Source: Vicinamibacteria bacterium
Lineage (GTDB): Bacteria > Acidobacteriota > Vicinamibacteria > Vicinamibacterales > 2-12-FULL-66-21
DNA: 13,170 nucleotides
Direction of reading: 5' to 3'
NCBI GenBank assembly: GCA_025937075.1
Contig: JAICSD010000071.1
Location: 1 to 13,170 of the forward strand
The notes beneath the pieces are model-generated. The model was not told the origin of the DNA, did no database searches, and saw only the letters and a program-made list of their open reading frames with translations. Both the position numbers and the translations under genes were made by a program. This document shows positions 1 through 6,615 of the stretch, piece by piece; the stretch's first letter is position 1; every line of letters begins with the position of its first letter.

Positions 1-86
1 CGGTGATCGTCGGCGACCGTGAGAAGTTCGCCTCGTCACTCTCGTCGCTCGAGTTGGGCGACGTGTCGGAGATAGCTGTTTCCTAG
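1..86 (+). CDS. 3' end of a gene, probably an M16 (insulinase-like) zinc peptidase
   Basis: The window opens inside an open frame whose codons start at position 3 and end at a TAG stop at 84-86. The 27 readable residues begin VIVGDREKF and end LELGDVSEIAVS. A hydrophobic strand followed by VGDREK and then a short LELG-D turn is the usual extreme C-terminus of M16 metalloproteases (pitrilysin/insulinase type, the non-catalytic half), where a 'VVVGDxxK...L..LGxV' pattern is common. The catalytic HxxEH region would lie to the left of the window and cannot be checked. Codon use is GC-rich at third positions, as in the neighbours. The frame and the stop are seen directly; the family is an inference from a short tail. 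Confidence 0.55.
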   Translation, partial: VIVGDREKFASSLSSLELGDVSEIAVS

Positions 87-138
87 AGACAGTGATACCA
101 GGCCGCGTCGCGGCGGCGCGCACGGCGCGCCCGCGAGG

Positions 139-200
139 GAGCGGCGCGGGGCACGGGGCCCCCGCAAGCGACCGGAGCCGGGGTTCGGGGCGGAGCCCCG
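139..200. repeat. Copy 1 of a GC-rich dispersed intergenic repeat
   Basis: This stretch aligns with 5125-5189 over its whole length. Both copies start GAGCGG, pass through a CGGGG block, then GGGGCCCC and GC(A/G)AGCGA, and end with a short hairpin of the form GGGGC-GGA/GAA-GCCCC. The spacing is nearly the same in both. No reading frame is shared, so this looks like a non-coding REP/MITE-like element or a clade-specific spacer motif. Here it sits between the end of the M16-like gene and the small membrane protein gene. The terminal hairpin could also act in termination or mRNA stabilisation, but no T-tract follows. Confidence 0.6.
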
Positions 201-267
201 TTCGAAAAGGAACCGGCTCAACGGCTGCAGCGTCCAACTGACAGATGTAAGCCCCCGGTTGTACACT

Positions 268-272
268 GAGGG
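268..272 (+). promoter_or_regulatory. Shine-Dalgarno of the small membrane protein gene
   Basis: GAGGG lies 8 nt before the ATG at 281. It is one of the few good ribosome binding sites in the window and supports this start. Most other first genes here lack one. Confidence 0.5.
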
Positions 273-280
273 CTTTCGCT

Positions 281-484
281 ATGAGCTTCGCACGGCTCAG
301 CCTCAGCCTTGCCGGAGTCGTGGGGGTGATCGCGGCAGCGCTGGCCGCCGCAACGATCTGGCTGATTATGACCCAGCCGGTGACCGTTGCGGACGCCGTC
401 GCGCAAGGTGAGGTGTCTCCGCTCGTCAGGGCGCTCGCAGGCGTACTCTACGATGCGCTGCAGGGATTGATGAAATATCTCTGA
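281..484 (+). CDS. Small single-pass membrane protein, function unknown
   Basis: The 67-residue product has a short N-terminus (MSFARLSLS), then one strongly hydrophobic segment at about residues 8-30 (AGVVGVIAAALAAATIWLIM), then a polar linker and a C-terminal helix, SPLVRALAGVLYDALQGLMKYL, which could lie along the membrane as an amphipathic helix. It could be a signal-anchor protein; there is no convincing cleavage site. The start is supported by GAGGG 8 nt upstream. The gene is convergent with the hydrolase gene at 506, with only 21 nt between the stops. I do not recognise a named family. Third-position GC is high, consistent with a real gene. Function cannot be given. Confidence 0.6.
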   Translation: MSFARLSLSLAGVVGVIAAALAAATIWLIMTQPVTVADAVAQGEVSPLVRALAGVLYDALQGLMKYL

Positions 485-505
485 TGGCGGCAGACCCGCG
501 GAACA

Positions 506-1516
506 TCACAGCGTCCTGCTCAAGAACCGGCACAACGCGATCCCGTCCATCCATTTGAATGGGGTCACGCCTGTACTGTAGTGGCCGCACGGCAGCACAA
601 GCAATCGATGATCGATTGCATGCCGCCGGAACTCCGACACGAGCATCCGTGACAAGTGAACGGGGAACGTCAGGTCGTACAGGGCGTACACCAGAAGAAT
701 GCGGCGTCCGCGGACGCGCTCGAGGTAGGGCAGCGGGCTGATCGGGAGCCACATCTGCCGCAGCTCGTCGAGCGTCACGTTCCCTTCGAGCGTCTCCCGG
801 ACGTGCGCAGTCGAGAGGCCGTCCCACACGACGTCCGCGAAGTACGGCGAGATGTGATTGAGCGCCGCCGCGCGGATGAGCGGTTCGTGCGCCGTCGTGA
901 GCATCGCAAGACACGAGCCGAGGCTGGTGCCGAGCATCCCGATCGACTCGTAGCCCTCCTGGTGCAGCCAGGCGATCGCGCGGCGCGCGTCGAGGACGGC
1001 TTGACGGCAGACTTGAGCCGTTCGTCCGACGTTCGCGCTGACGATGTAGTCGGCGCGCGTGAGCTCGGACGGCATGCGGACGTCGTGGTACGGGAGGCTG
1101 AGGCGCAGCGCCGTGATCCCGAATCGATTCAGCAGACGGCACAGGCCGACGTGCCCGCCCGCATCCGAGTTCCACTGCGGCAGCACCAGCACGGCCCGCC
1201 GCCGACCGCGCGCGGAGCGCTCGGGGAAGTAGCGCGCGTTGACGCGGTTGTTCTCGGGATGCGGCGTACGGATCGCGCTCGAAAAGGTGAGTGCGCCGTC
1301 CGTGAGCGCATAGTCGTCCGCTGGCGCGACCTCGAAGAACGACTCGCTGGCCGCGACCATCTGCTCACCCCATGCCGCGAGCCACGTCTTCGTACCCTTG
1401 ATGCCCGCCGGCGGAGCACCGTCCAGCCAATCGAGACCCCACTCGAACGGCCGCACGTTGCGCGTAGCGGTCGAGGCCAGGCGTCGTTCCCACGTGTGAA
1501 AAGCGCGTGCGATCAC
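506..1516 (-). CDS. ABHD18-like alpha/beta hydrolase
   Basis: The 336-residue protein has the alpha/beta hydrolase layout. A strand, AVLVLPQWN, with an oxyanion-type loop is followed by the nucleophile elbow G-T-S-L-G (Ser at about residue 198), then a late strand LLVYALYDLTFP that could supply the acid residue, and LPCGHYSTG with the probable catalytic His at about residue 312. The whole pattern, including PFEWGLDW near the N-terminus and HISPYFADVVWDGLST after the elbow, matches the ABHD18/DUF2048-like branch. Substrates of this branch are poorly known; an ester or lipid hydrolase is likely. No signal peptide is visible, so it is probably cytoplasmic. The start is a GTG at 1514-1516 without a clear Shine-Dalgarno. 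Family is confident, substrate unknown. Confidence 0.85.
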   Translation of the reverse strand: MIARAFHTWERRLASTATRNVRPFEWGLDWLDGAPPAGIKGTKTWLAAWGEQMVAASESFFEVAPADDYALTDGALTFSSAIRTPHPENNRVNARYFPERSARGRRRAVLVLPQWNSDAGGHVGLCRLLNRFGITALRLSLPYHDVRMPSELTRADYIVSANVGRTAQVCRQAVLDARRAIAWLHQEGYESIGMLGTSLGSCLAMLTTAHEPLIRAAALNHISPYFADVVWDGLSTAHVRETLEGNVTLDELRQMWLPISPLPYLERVRGRRILLVYALYDLTFPVHLSRMLVSEFRRHAIDHRLLVLPCGHYSTGVTPFKWMDGIALCRFLSRTL

Positions 1517-1552
1517 AGGCGTTCTGGCGCAGGGGTTGCAGACTCAACCTGC

Positions 1553-1717
1553 ATGATCGAGCAGCCACCCAAACCGGACGTGCCCAAAGCGCCGGACGTC
1601 GTCAACAAGCCGACTGACATCAACACGCCGGTTCCGTCCGGAGAGCCGGAAGGGGACGAGCGACCCGACGTTCATCCCACGCCTCCGCCGACGGATCCGT
1701 CGCCGCCGGTGATTTGA
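1553..1717 (+). CDS. Possible Pro-rich 54-residue micro-protein, antisense to the amidase 3' end
   Basis: An ATG at 1553 opens 54 codons ending in TGA at 1717. About a third of the residues are proline, mixed with Asp, Glu, Lys and Thr (for example PPKPDVPKAPDVVNKP and PTPPPTDPSPP), a charged, disordered, low-complexity composition. Codons end mostly in G or C, as in real genes here. The last 46 nt overlap the amidase gene on the other strand, where they encode a Gly-rich tail. There is no hydrophobic segment, signal peptide or strong Shine-Dalgarno. Small Pro-rich hypothetical proteins of this type occur in many GC-rich genomes, but a chance frame cannot be excluded. Confidence 0.35.
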   Translation: MIEQPPKPDVPKAPDVVNKPTDINTPVPSGEPEGDERPDVHPTPPPTDPSPPVI

Positions 1718-3045
1718 CGTTCGATTGCGGCGGCGACCTGCAGCAGCCGCTCCGTGCCGCCCCGGTGGCCGACGAGCTGAAGGCTGCGCGGAAGACCGTC
1801 TGCTCCGTTCCCGCACGGGATCGCAATCGCGGGGTGCCCCGTGATGTTGAACAGTTGTGTCAACCGGAGCATGATCGCGCGAATCGGTTCACGTCCCGAT
1901 CGAAGCTCCGCCGACGTCGCGCCCAGTAACGGCGCACCGATCGCCAACGCCGGCAGTATCAGCGCATCCAAACCTTCGAGCGCGCGGTCTACCGCACGGC
2001 GGAGCACGTTCCGCGCGTGCATCGCGCGAATGTAGTCCTCGGCCTGAATGTAGCGTCCCATCTCGATCCGCAGCCGCACGCCGGGCGAGTACTTGTCCGC
2101 ATGCCGCTCGAGCAGCGGGGCGTGATACCACGCGGCCTCGGCGAGGACGATGTGGAGGTAGACATCAGCCGTGTGGATTGCGTGCGCGACGTCGGCGTCC
2201 TGTATTCCGTGTCCTGCGCGTGCGAGTGCGCTCCGCGTTGCCTCGAACGCCGCACGGGTGTCGTCGTCCAGCTTGTCGAAGAAGTAGGCGCGTGGAACCC
2301 CCAGCCAGAGCGCACCTTCGGAAGGCGCGGGCACGTCGGCTGCCGATGCCGACCCGTTTCGCATGGCGGCGAACAGCAGCGCGGTATCCGCAACCGTGCG
2401 TGCCATCGGGCCCACGTGATCGAGCGTGTGGCTCAGAGGGACGACGTCCTCGCAGGAGATCTCGCCGTAGGTTGCCTTCAGGCCCGTGATGCCGCACACG
2501 GCGGACGGGATCCTGATCGATCCGCCGGTATCGGTGCCCAGGGAGCCATAGCACATGCCGGCGACGATTGCGGCCGCAGCACCGCCGCTCGATCCGCCGG
2601 CGGATCGGTTCGTGTCGAGCGGGTTGCGGACGACGCCGAAGGCGGTCTCCTCGCTGGTCGTTCCGAACGCGAACTCGTGGAGGTTGGTCTTGCCGACGAT
2701 CACCGCCCCGGCGCGCCGGAGAGTGGCGGTGACCGGCGCGTCGTGATCCGCGTGCCGGGCGGGAACGGCGGATGCGGACGTCGTGGGCGTGCCGGCGACG
2801 TCGACCAGATCCTTGATTGACACGGGGATGCCGTGCAGAGCGCCGCGGTACTTCCCCCGGCCGATCTCCTCGGCCGCACGCTGGGCCGCCGCCATGGCCT
2901 CCGCGCCGAGCACGGTGATGAACGCGCGCAGTTCGGCGTCGCGCTCCTCGATGCGATCGAGGCACGCGCGGGTCAGATCGACCGGCGAGAGCGTCCGCGC
3001 TTCGATGAGGCGCGCTGCTTCGACCAGGCTACGCGGTGTGGTCAT
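1672..3045 (-). CDS. Amidase-signature family amidase (GatA/AtzF-like)
   Basis: The 457-residue product, counted from the ATG at 3045, carries the full amidase signature. The Lys is in GIPVSIKD (about residue 78), the cis-Ser in SAGGSSGG (about 152) and the nucleophile Ser in GTDTGGSIRIPS (about 176). The 24-residue spacing between the two serines matches known members. The family hydrolyses amide bonds, either as stand-alone amidases or as the GatA subunit of the tRNA amidotransferase. No GatB gene is present, so a catabolic amidase is more likely. An open frame extends to 3093, but the ATG at 3045 begins MTTPRSLVEAARLI, the expected N-terminus, and lies inside the last codons of the 57-residue gene with a 17-nt overlap. 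The C-terminus ends in an unusual Gly-rich tail. Confidence 0.9.
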   Translation of the reverse strand: MTTPRSLVEAARLIEARTLSPVDLTRACLDRIEERDAELRAFITVLGAEAMAAAQRAAEEIGRGKYRGALHGIPVSIKDLVDVAGTPTTSASAVPARHADHDAPVTATLRRAGAVIVGKTNLHEFAFGTTSEETAFGVVRNPLDTNRSAGGSSGGAAAAIVAGMCYGSLGTDTGGSIRIPSAVCGITGLKATYGEISCEDVVPLSHTLDHVGPMARTVADTALLFAAMRNGSASAADVPAPSEGALWLGVPRAYFFDKLDDDTRAAFEATRSALARAGHGIQDADVAHAIHTADVYLHIVLAEAAWYHAPLLERHADKYSPGVRLRIEMGRYIQAEDYIRAMHARNVLRRAVDRALEGLDALILPALAIGAPLLGATSAELRSGREPIRAIMLRLTQLFNITGHPAIAIPCGNGADGLPRSLQLVGHRGGTERLLQVAAAIERQITGGDGSVGGGVG

Positions 3046-3202
3046 CTTCGGGGCACGAGAGGGCAGGATGCTGCAGCTCGACGTCCGCATCACGAAGCGC
3101 CTGCGTGGATCGCGCGAGCGTTTCGAGCAGCGGCTTCAGGTCGGGCAGTCCGCGCGCGTCGGCGTCGGCGCGGGCGTTCGTAAGCCAGTCGCGTACGGTC
3201 AT
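3029..3202 (-). CDS. 57-residue protein coupled to the amidase, possible GatC/AtzG-like small subunit
   Basis: An ATG at 3200-3202 opens 57 codons to a TAG at 3029. The product is helical and charged: MTVRDWLTNARADADARG, then LPDLKPLLETLARSTQALRDAD, and an acidic end, CPEDDHTA. The ATG follows the stop of the upstream gene by 2 nt, and its last codons overlap the amidase start by 17 nt, so it is placed to be made by translational coupling. Small helical partners with an 'L..L...L......L...D' pattern followed by an acidic C-terminus are known for amidases: GatC of the tRNA amidotransferase and AtzG of cyanuric-acid pathway amidases. Resemblance here is only in size, helix pattern and position, so the assignment is an inference. 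Confidence 0.6.
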   Translation of the reverse strand: MTVRDWLTNARADADARGLPDLKPLLETLARSTQALRDADVELQHPALSCPEDDHTA

Positions 3203-3204
3203 GA

Positions 3205-3888
3205 TCAAAAGGTCAGCGTCCCCCGTACGCTCACGGGGATCGTCAGAAAGCGATGGGGCACCGGAACGCTCCAGCGATTCGTCGCGAACTTCACCGAGAA
3301 GTCGACGCCGATGGGCCCCACCGAAAGCCCGCCGCCGCCTTCCGCGAAGTAGCGGCGGCCGTCGGTCTGGTCCGTGTGCGCGCGGCCGACGCCGCCCAGC
3401 ACGAACGCATGGCTGCCGAGGCCCCAGCCGGGCGAGCGATCGCTCATGTCCACGCCGACGCCGATGTCGTACGCGCGGCCGCCCGTAAGAAGATACGATG
3501 ACGAAGGCGCCGGGCCGTCGAACGTCAGATGAATCGACGGCAGCTGCTCGATGCTTCCGCGGATCGCCAGCGTCGCGCCCTGACTCGATCCGAACGGATA
3601 GAGCGTGAGACCGACGCCGACGCCGCGATTGCCGAAGTCCAGCACGTGCACTTTCGTCGCGCCATCTTCGGTCTGATAGTTGAAGGTTTCGAGGTGCACC
3701 TCGCGCACGGGTCGTCCGAGCAGATCCCCGACGGGATGCGTGCCGAAGCCGAGCGGATTCGTATACTGCCAATCGTAGCTGACGCTGACGAAATGGCGGC
3801 GCGGCTTCGGCGGGTGATAGGGCGTCGACTGCGCGGGCGCGGACAGCGCGGCCGCAAGGCACGCCGCCGACAGCGTTTGAAAGAGCAT
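3205..3888 (-). CDS. Secreted, probably outer-membrane beta-barrel protein of unknown function
   Basis: Counted from the ATG at 3888, the product has 227 residues. It starts with a classical signal peptide, MLFQTLSAACLAAALSAPAQS, probably cut after AQS or nearby. The mature part alternates polar and hydrophobic residues in short Gly-rich strands (for example HFVSVSYDWQYTN, GVGVGLTLYPFG, LGSHAFVLGGVGRAH, GGLSVGPIGVDFSV) and ends in a strand with a terminal Phe (VSVRGTLTF), the hallmark of outer-membrane barrels folded by the BAM machinery. GAGGAG stands only 1 nt from this ATG. A TTG at 3897 would add MRR in front and place the basic residues expected of a signal peptide, so it is a real alternative. 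It is the first gene of a tight three-gene operon with the 57-residue protein and the amidase. Confidence 0.7.
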   Translation of the reverse strand: MLFQTLSAACLAAALSAPAQSTPYHPPKPRRHFVSVSYDWQYTNPLGFGTHPVGDLLGRPVREVHLETFNYQTEDGATKVHVLDFGNRGVGVGLTLYPFGSSQGATLAIRGSIEQLPSIHLTFDGPAPSSSYLLTGGRAYDIGVGVDMSDRSPGWGLGSHAFVLGGVGRAHTDQTDGRRYFAEGGGGLSVGPIGVDFSVKFATNRWSVPVPHRFLTIPVSVRGTLTF

Positions 3889-3896
3889 TCTCCTCA

Positions 3897-3911
3897 AGGA
3901 TAACGTAACTT
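3897..3911. promoter_or_regulatory. Back-to-back -10-like boxes for the barrel operon and nhaA
   Basis: On the minus strand TATCCT (3902-3897) stands 8 nt before the ATG at 3888. On the plus strand TAACTT (3906-3911) stands 9 nt before the nhaA ATG at 3921. Only 3 nt separate the two boxes, and the whole gap between the start codons is 32 nt. If both are used, two polymerases could not bind at once and both mRNAs would be nearly leaderless. No good -35 hexamers were found. The boxes are seen; promoter activity is inferred. Confidence 0.35.
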
Positions 3912-3920
3912 CCTCGCAGC

Positions 3921-5066
3921 ATGACCGTCCGCGGCCGCCTCGCATTCGTCATCGACAACTCGCTGCTCCTCATCGTTGGTTCCGTGGCGGCGCTGATCTG
4001 GGCCAACACCGAACCGCTGTCGTATCGGCGCTTCGCGACGGACGCTCGCTTCGTGGTCAACGACATCGCGATGGTGTTCTTCTTCGCGATGGCCGCGAAG
4101 GAGATCGTGGAGGCCACGCTGCCTGGCGGTGCGCTGGCGTCGCGGCGCGAGGCGGCCGTGCCGCTCCTCGCAGCGGCCGGAGGAATGGCGCTGCCCGCTG
4201 CCATGTACGCGATTGCGGCCGCCTCGCTCGGCTATCGGGAACTGGTGCGCGGCTGGGCGATTCCGTGCGCCACCGATATCGCGTTCTCCTACCTCGCCGC
4301 ACGGTTCGTCTTTCCCGCGCGGCATCCGGCGATTCCCTTTCTGCTGCTGCTCGCGGTGGCAGACGATGCCCTGGGACTGGTTCTGCTGGCGGCGTTCTAT
4401 CCGAGCCACGCCATTTCACCCGGCCTGTTCGTCGTCCTGATGCTGCCCGCGCTCGCCGCGGCATGGGCGCTGAAAGCGTTTTCCGTCCGCAGCTTCTGGC
4501 CGTATGTCGGCGCGGCAGGTGCGCTCTCGTGGGCTGCCCTGTACTTCGGTGGTCTGCATCCGGCGCTCGCGCTCGTGCCGATCGTGCCCTTCATGCCGAC
4601 GGAGAAGCGCTATCACGAGCTGTTCGAGGTCACGGAGCCGCGGAAGATCGATACGCTCAATTCGTTTGCGGAGTGGTGGCACGTGCCGACGCAGGTGATC
4701 CTCTTCTTCTTCGGGCTGGTGAACGCGGGCGTTGGTCTGAGCAGCGTCGGCCCCGCCACATGGCTCGTGATGTTTTCGCTGCTGATTGGGAAGCCCGCTG
4801 GCATTTTCATCGCGACCGCGCTTGCGCTCGCGGCCGGACTTCGCAAGCCTGCGCCCATGTCGTACGTCGACGTGCTCGTCGTCGGCGTGACGGCGGGCAT
4901 CGGCTTCACCGTTGCGCTGTTCTTCGCAACGGCGGCATTTCCCCCGGGCAACGTCCTCGACCACGCGAAGATGGGCGCCCTCCTGAGTTTTTCCGCCGCG
5001 CCCATTGCGATTGCGATTGGACGACTCGCAGGACTCCGTCCCGAACGGCGGAAGCGACAGGTGTAG
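3921..5066 (+). CDS. nhaA: NhaA-type Na+/H+ antiporter
   Basis: This 381-residue membrane protein is full length for the family (about 390 residues). NhaA exports Na+ in exchange for protons and supports pH and salt homeostasis at the inner membrane. Functional residues are in place: the unwound helix IV motif ATDIAF (Asp about 119), the paired aspartates ADDALG of the transport site (about 148 and 149, matching D163/D164 of E. coli) and the Lys in LIGKPAG (about 291, matching K300). The late motif GIGFTVALFFATAAF is also present. Around twelve hydrophobic segments are visible. A stop codon at 3906-3908 limits upstream starts, and the ATG at 3921 has no Shine-Dalgarno. It diverges from the barrel-amidase operon and ends just before a hairpin at 5067. 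Confidence 0.95.
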   Translation: MTVRGRLAFVIDNSLLLIVGSVAALIWANTEPLSYRRFATDARFVVNDIAMVFFFAMAAKEIVEATLPGGALASRREAAVPLLAAAGGMALPAAMYAIAAASLGYRELVRGWAIPCATDIAFSYLAARFVFPARHPAIPFLLLLAVADDALGLVLLAAFYPSHAISPGLFVVLMLPALAAAWALKAFSVRSFWPYVGAAGALSWAALYFGGLHPALALVPIVPFMPTEKRYHELFEVTEPRKIDTLNSFAEWWHVPTQVILFFFGLVNAGVGLSSVGPATWLVMFSLLIGKPAGIFIATALALAAGLRKPAPMSYVDVLVVGVTAGIGFTVALFFATAAFPPGNVLDHAKMGALLSFSAAPIAIAIGRLAGLRPERRKRQV

Positions 5067-5086
5067 GGCGCGTCTTTGGACGCGCC
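5067..5086 (+). terminator. Hairpin directly after nhaA
   Basis: GGCGCGTC-TTTG-GACGCGCC forms a perfect 8-bp stem with a 4-nt loop starting one base after the nhaA stop codon. Only a weak T-rich stretch (TTGCTT) follows. It may be an intrinsic terminator or a 3' stabilising hairpin. Confidence 0.5.
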
Positions 5087-5124
5087 TTGCTTAGACGCGA
5101 ACGAGCGTAGCGAGTGAGCCACAC

Positions 5125-5189
5125 GAGCGGAGCGGGGATCAAAGGGGCCCCGCGAGCGAGTGTGTAGGGGAGTCCGGGGGCGAAGCCCC
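5125..5189. repeat. Copy 2 of the GC-rich dispersed intergenic repeat
   Basis: This copy matches 139-200 along its length: GAGCGG, CGGGG, GGGGCCCC, GCGAGCGA, and a terminal GGGGC-GAA-GCCCC hairpin. It lies in the convergent gap between nhaA and the APC permease. GAGCG-type short words recur just to its left (from 5103), so the repeat may extend over 5101-5189. No open frame of note is shared with copy 1. Confidence 0.6.
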
Positions 5190-5199
5190 TCGGATAAAA

Positions 5200-6615
5200 C
5201 TAGCGCGCGCGAATCCGGTACAGCACCGCGCCCGCGCCGAGCATGATCGCGCCCTGCACGATCATGCTGGCTTCATACGTCAGGGCCACGGCGCCAGGCG
5301 GCGGCACGAACGTCAGCGCGACCGCGATCAGCGTGGACGCGAATCCCGTTGCGGCGATCGCCCAGAGGCCAGGGCGTCCGCCGGGGATGCGCAGCTCGTC
5401 CTGACCCCCGTTCGCATCACGTCGCAAGCGGACGAGCGCGCCGAACAGATAGAGATACGGCACGAAGTAGATCAGGATCGTCAGGTTCACCAGGATGTCG
5501 TAGGCCTCCTGAACGGAGGTCGTCCGTCCCGCAAGCGCGACGAAGAGGCTCGCGAGAAAGATGACCGACGCGGCCGCCGACTGCACGATCAGCGCGACGT
5601 ACGGCGTCCGGTACCGCCGATGCAGCCGCGCGAACGCCGGCGGAAGCGCGCTGTCCACGCCCGCGGCGAATGGAACGCTGGCCGCTCCCGCCGTCCACGA
5701 TACGGTTCCCGCGAAGGCGCTCAGCGCGAGCAGCGCGCCTGTCAGCGCACCGATGCCTGTCACCCCGACGCGCGAGGCCACCAGTCGAACCGCATCGGTA
5801 ATGCCGCTCAACTCCTTCAGCGACGAGAACGGCACCGCTGCAAGGACAGCGGCGGACCCGGCGATGTAGATGATCGTTGCGGCGGCACCCCCGATCAGGA
5901 TGCCGAGCGGAATCGTCCTGCGCGGGTTCCTGACCTCCTGGCCCACGAGCGATGTGATTTCGAATCCGGAGAACGCGAAGCACATCGCCGACCAGAGACC
6001 AATCGTGTCCAGCAGATCGCCGCGCGGCACGATCGCGCTGCGAGTGAACGGCGTCGCCGAACCGAATCGCGCGACCGCAATCGCGCCGCATGCGATGAGC
6101 AGCCCCGCGGGGATCCACACGCCGGCGCTCCCGATGTTCTGCAGCCACTTGCCGAGGCGCAGCCCGACGATGTTGATGCCCGCGGCGAGCCAGATGCCCG
6201 CGAGCACGAACACGACCGCATACCAGCGAGACGCCGCGAGCGCCTGCCAGGGCGCGCCACCGATCGCCGCGAAGTTCGCCGCCGCGAACAGCAGGACCGA
6301 CGGGAAGTAGAACAGGTTGTTCACCCACATGCACCAGCCGCACATGAACGCGTGGCCCGTGCCGTACGCGCGGCGCGTCCAGACGTAAACGCTCCCCTGT
6401 TCCGGGTACCGGCTCGACAGCTCGGCGACCGCCGCCGCGAGAGGCACGAAGAACGCGAGGCACGCGAGCACCCACAAGGACACGGATGCAGGGCCCGCGC
6501 GTGCGCCGCGTGCGACCCATCGCAGCCCGACGTTGGCCACGACGTTCATGAGGATGACGTCCCAGAGACCGAGCGCCCGGATGAGGGCCGGCGCGCCCGT
6601 CTGGCGATCGCTCAT
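5200..6615 (-). CDS. APC superfamily amino acid permease
   Basis: The 471-residue product has about twelve hydrophobic segments and typical APC landmarks: AVAELSSRYPEQGSVYVW after TM2, FSGFEITSLVGQEVRNPRRT in the central part, then PLGILIGG. Such carriers import amino acids or related amines across the inner membrane by ion symport or exchange. The first helix is unusual. Instead of the GSGIF-type unwound motif it reads MNVVANVGLRWVARGARAG, so substrate cannot be predicted. GGAG stands 5 nt before the ATG at 6615. This ATG overlaps the stop of the upstream SRPBCC gene as ATGA, so the two are translationally coupled. It converges on nhaA across the repeat-bearing gap. Family is confident, substrate unknown. 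Confidence 0.88.
   Translation of the reverse strand: MSDRQTGAPALIRALGLWDVILMNVVANVGLRWVARGARAGPASVSLWVLACLAFFVPLAAAVAELSSRYPEQGSVYVWTRRAYGTGHAFMCGWCMWVNNLFYFPSVLLFAAANFAAIGGAPWQALAASRWYAVVFVLAGIWLAAGINIVGLRLGKWLQNIGSAGVWIPAGLLIACGAIAVARFGSATPFTRSAIVPRGDLLDTIGLWSAMCFAFSGFEITSLVGQEVRNPRRTIPLGILIGGAAATIIYIAGSAAVLAAVPFSSLKELSGITDAVRLVASRVGVTGIGALTGALLALSAFAGTVSWTAGAASVPFAAGVDSALPPAFARLHRRYRTPYVALIVQSAAASVIFLASLFVALAGRTTSVQEAYDILVNLTILIYFVPYLYLFGALVRLRRDANGGQDELRIPGGRPGLWAIAATGFASTLIAVALTFVPPPGAVALTYEASMIVQGAIMLGAGAVLYRIRAR

Noticed and set aside
238..267. CTGACA and TACACT with an 18-nt spacer upstream of the small membrane protein
   Set aside because: A reasonable sigma-70 pair, but the predicted start (about 274) would fall after the Shine-Dalgarno at 268-272, so the two signals conflict.
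426..1175. A 249-codon minus-strand frame, and the long plus-strand frame at 656-1717, across the hydrolase gene
   Set aside because: Both are Arg-rich shadows of the hydrolase gene. Only the final 54 codons of the plus-strand frame (from 1553) leave the hydrolase and were kept as a possible separate gene.
3029..4204. A 391-codon minus-strand frame covering nhaA's start, the barrel gene and the 57-residue gene
   Set aside because: The composition is Arg- and Ala-rich and it crosses nhaA antisense. Only its last 57 codons form a credible gene.
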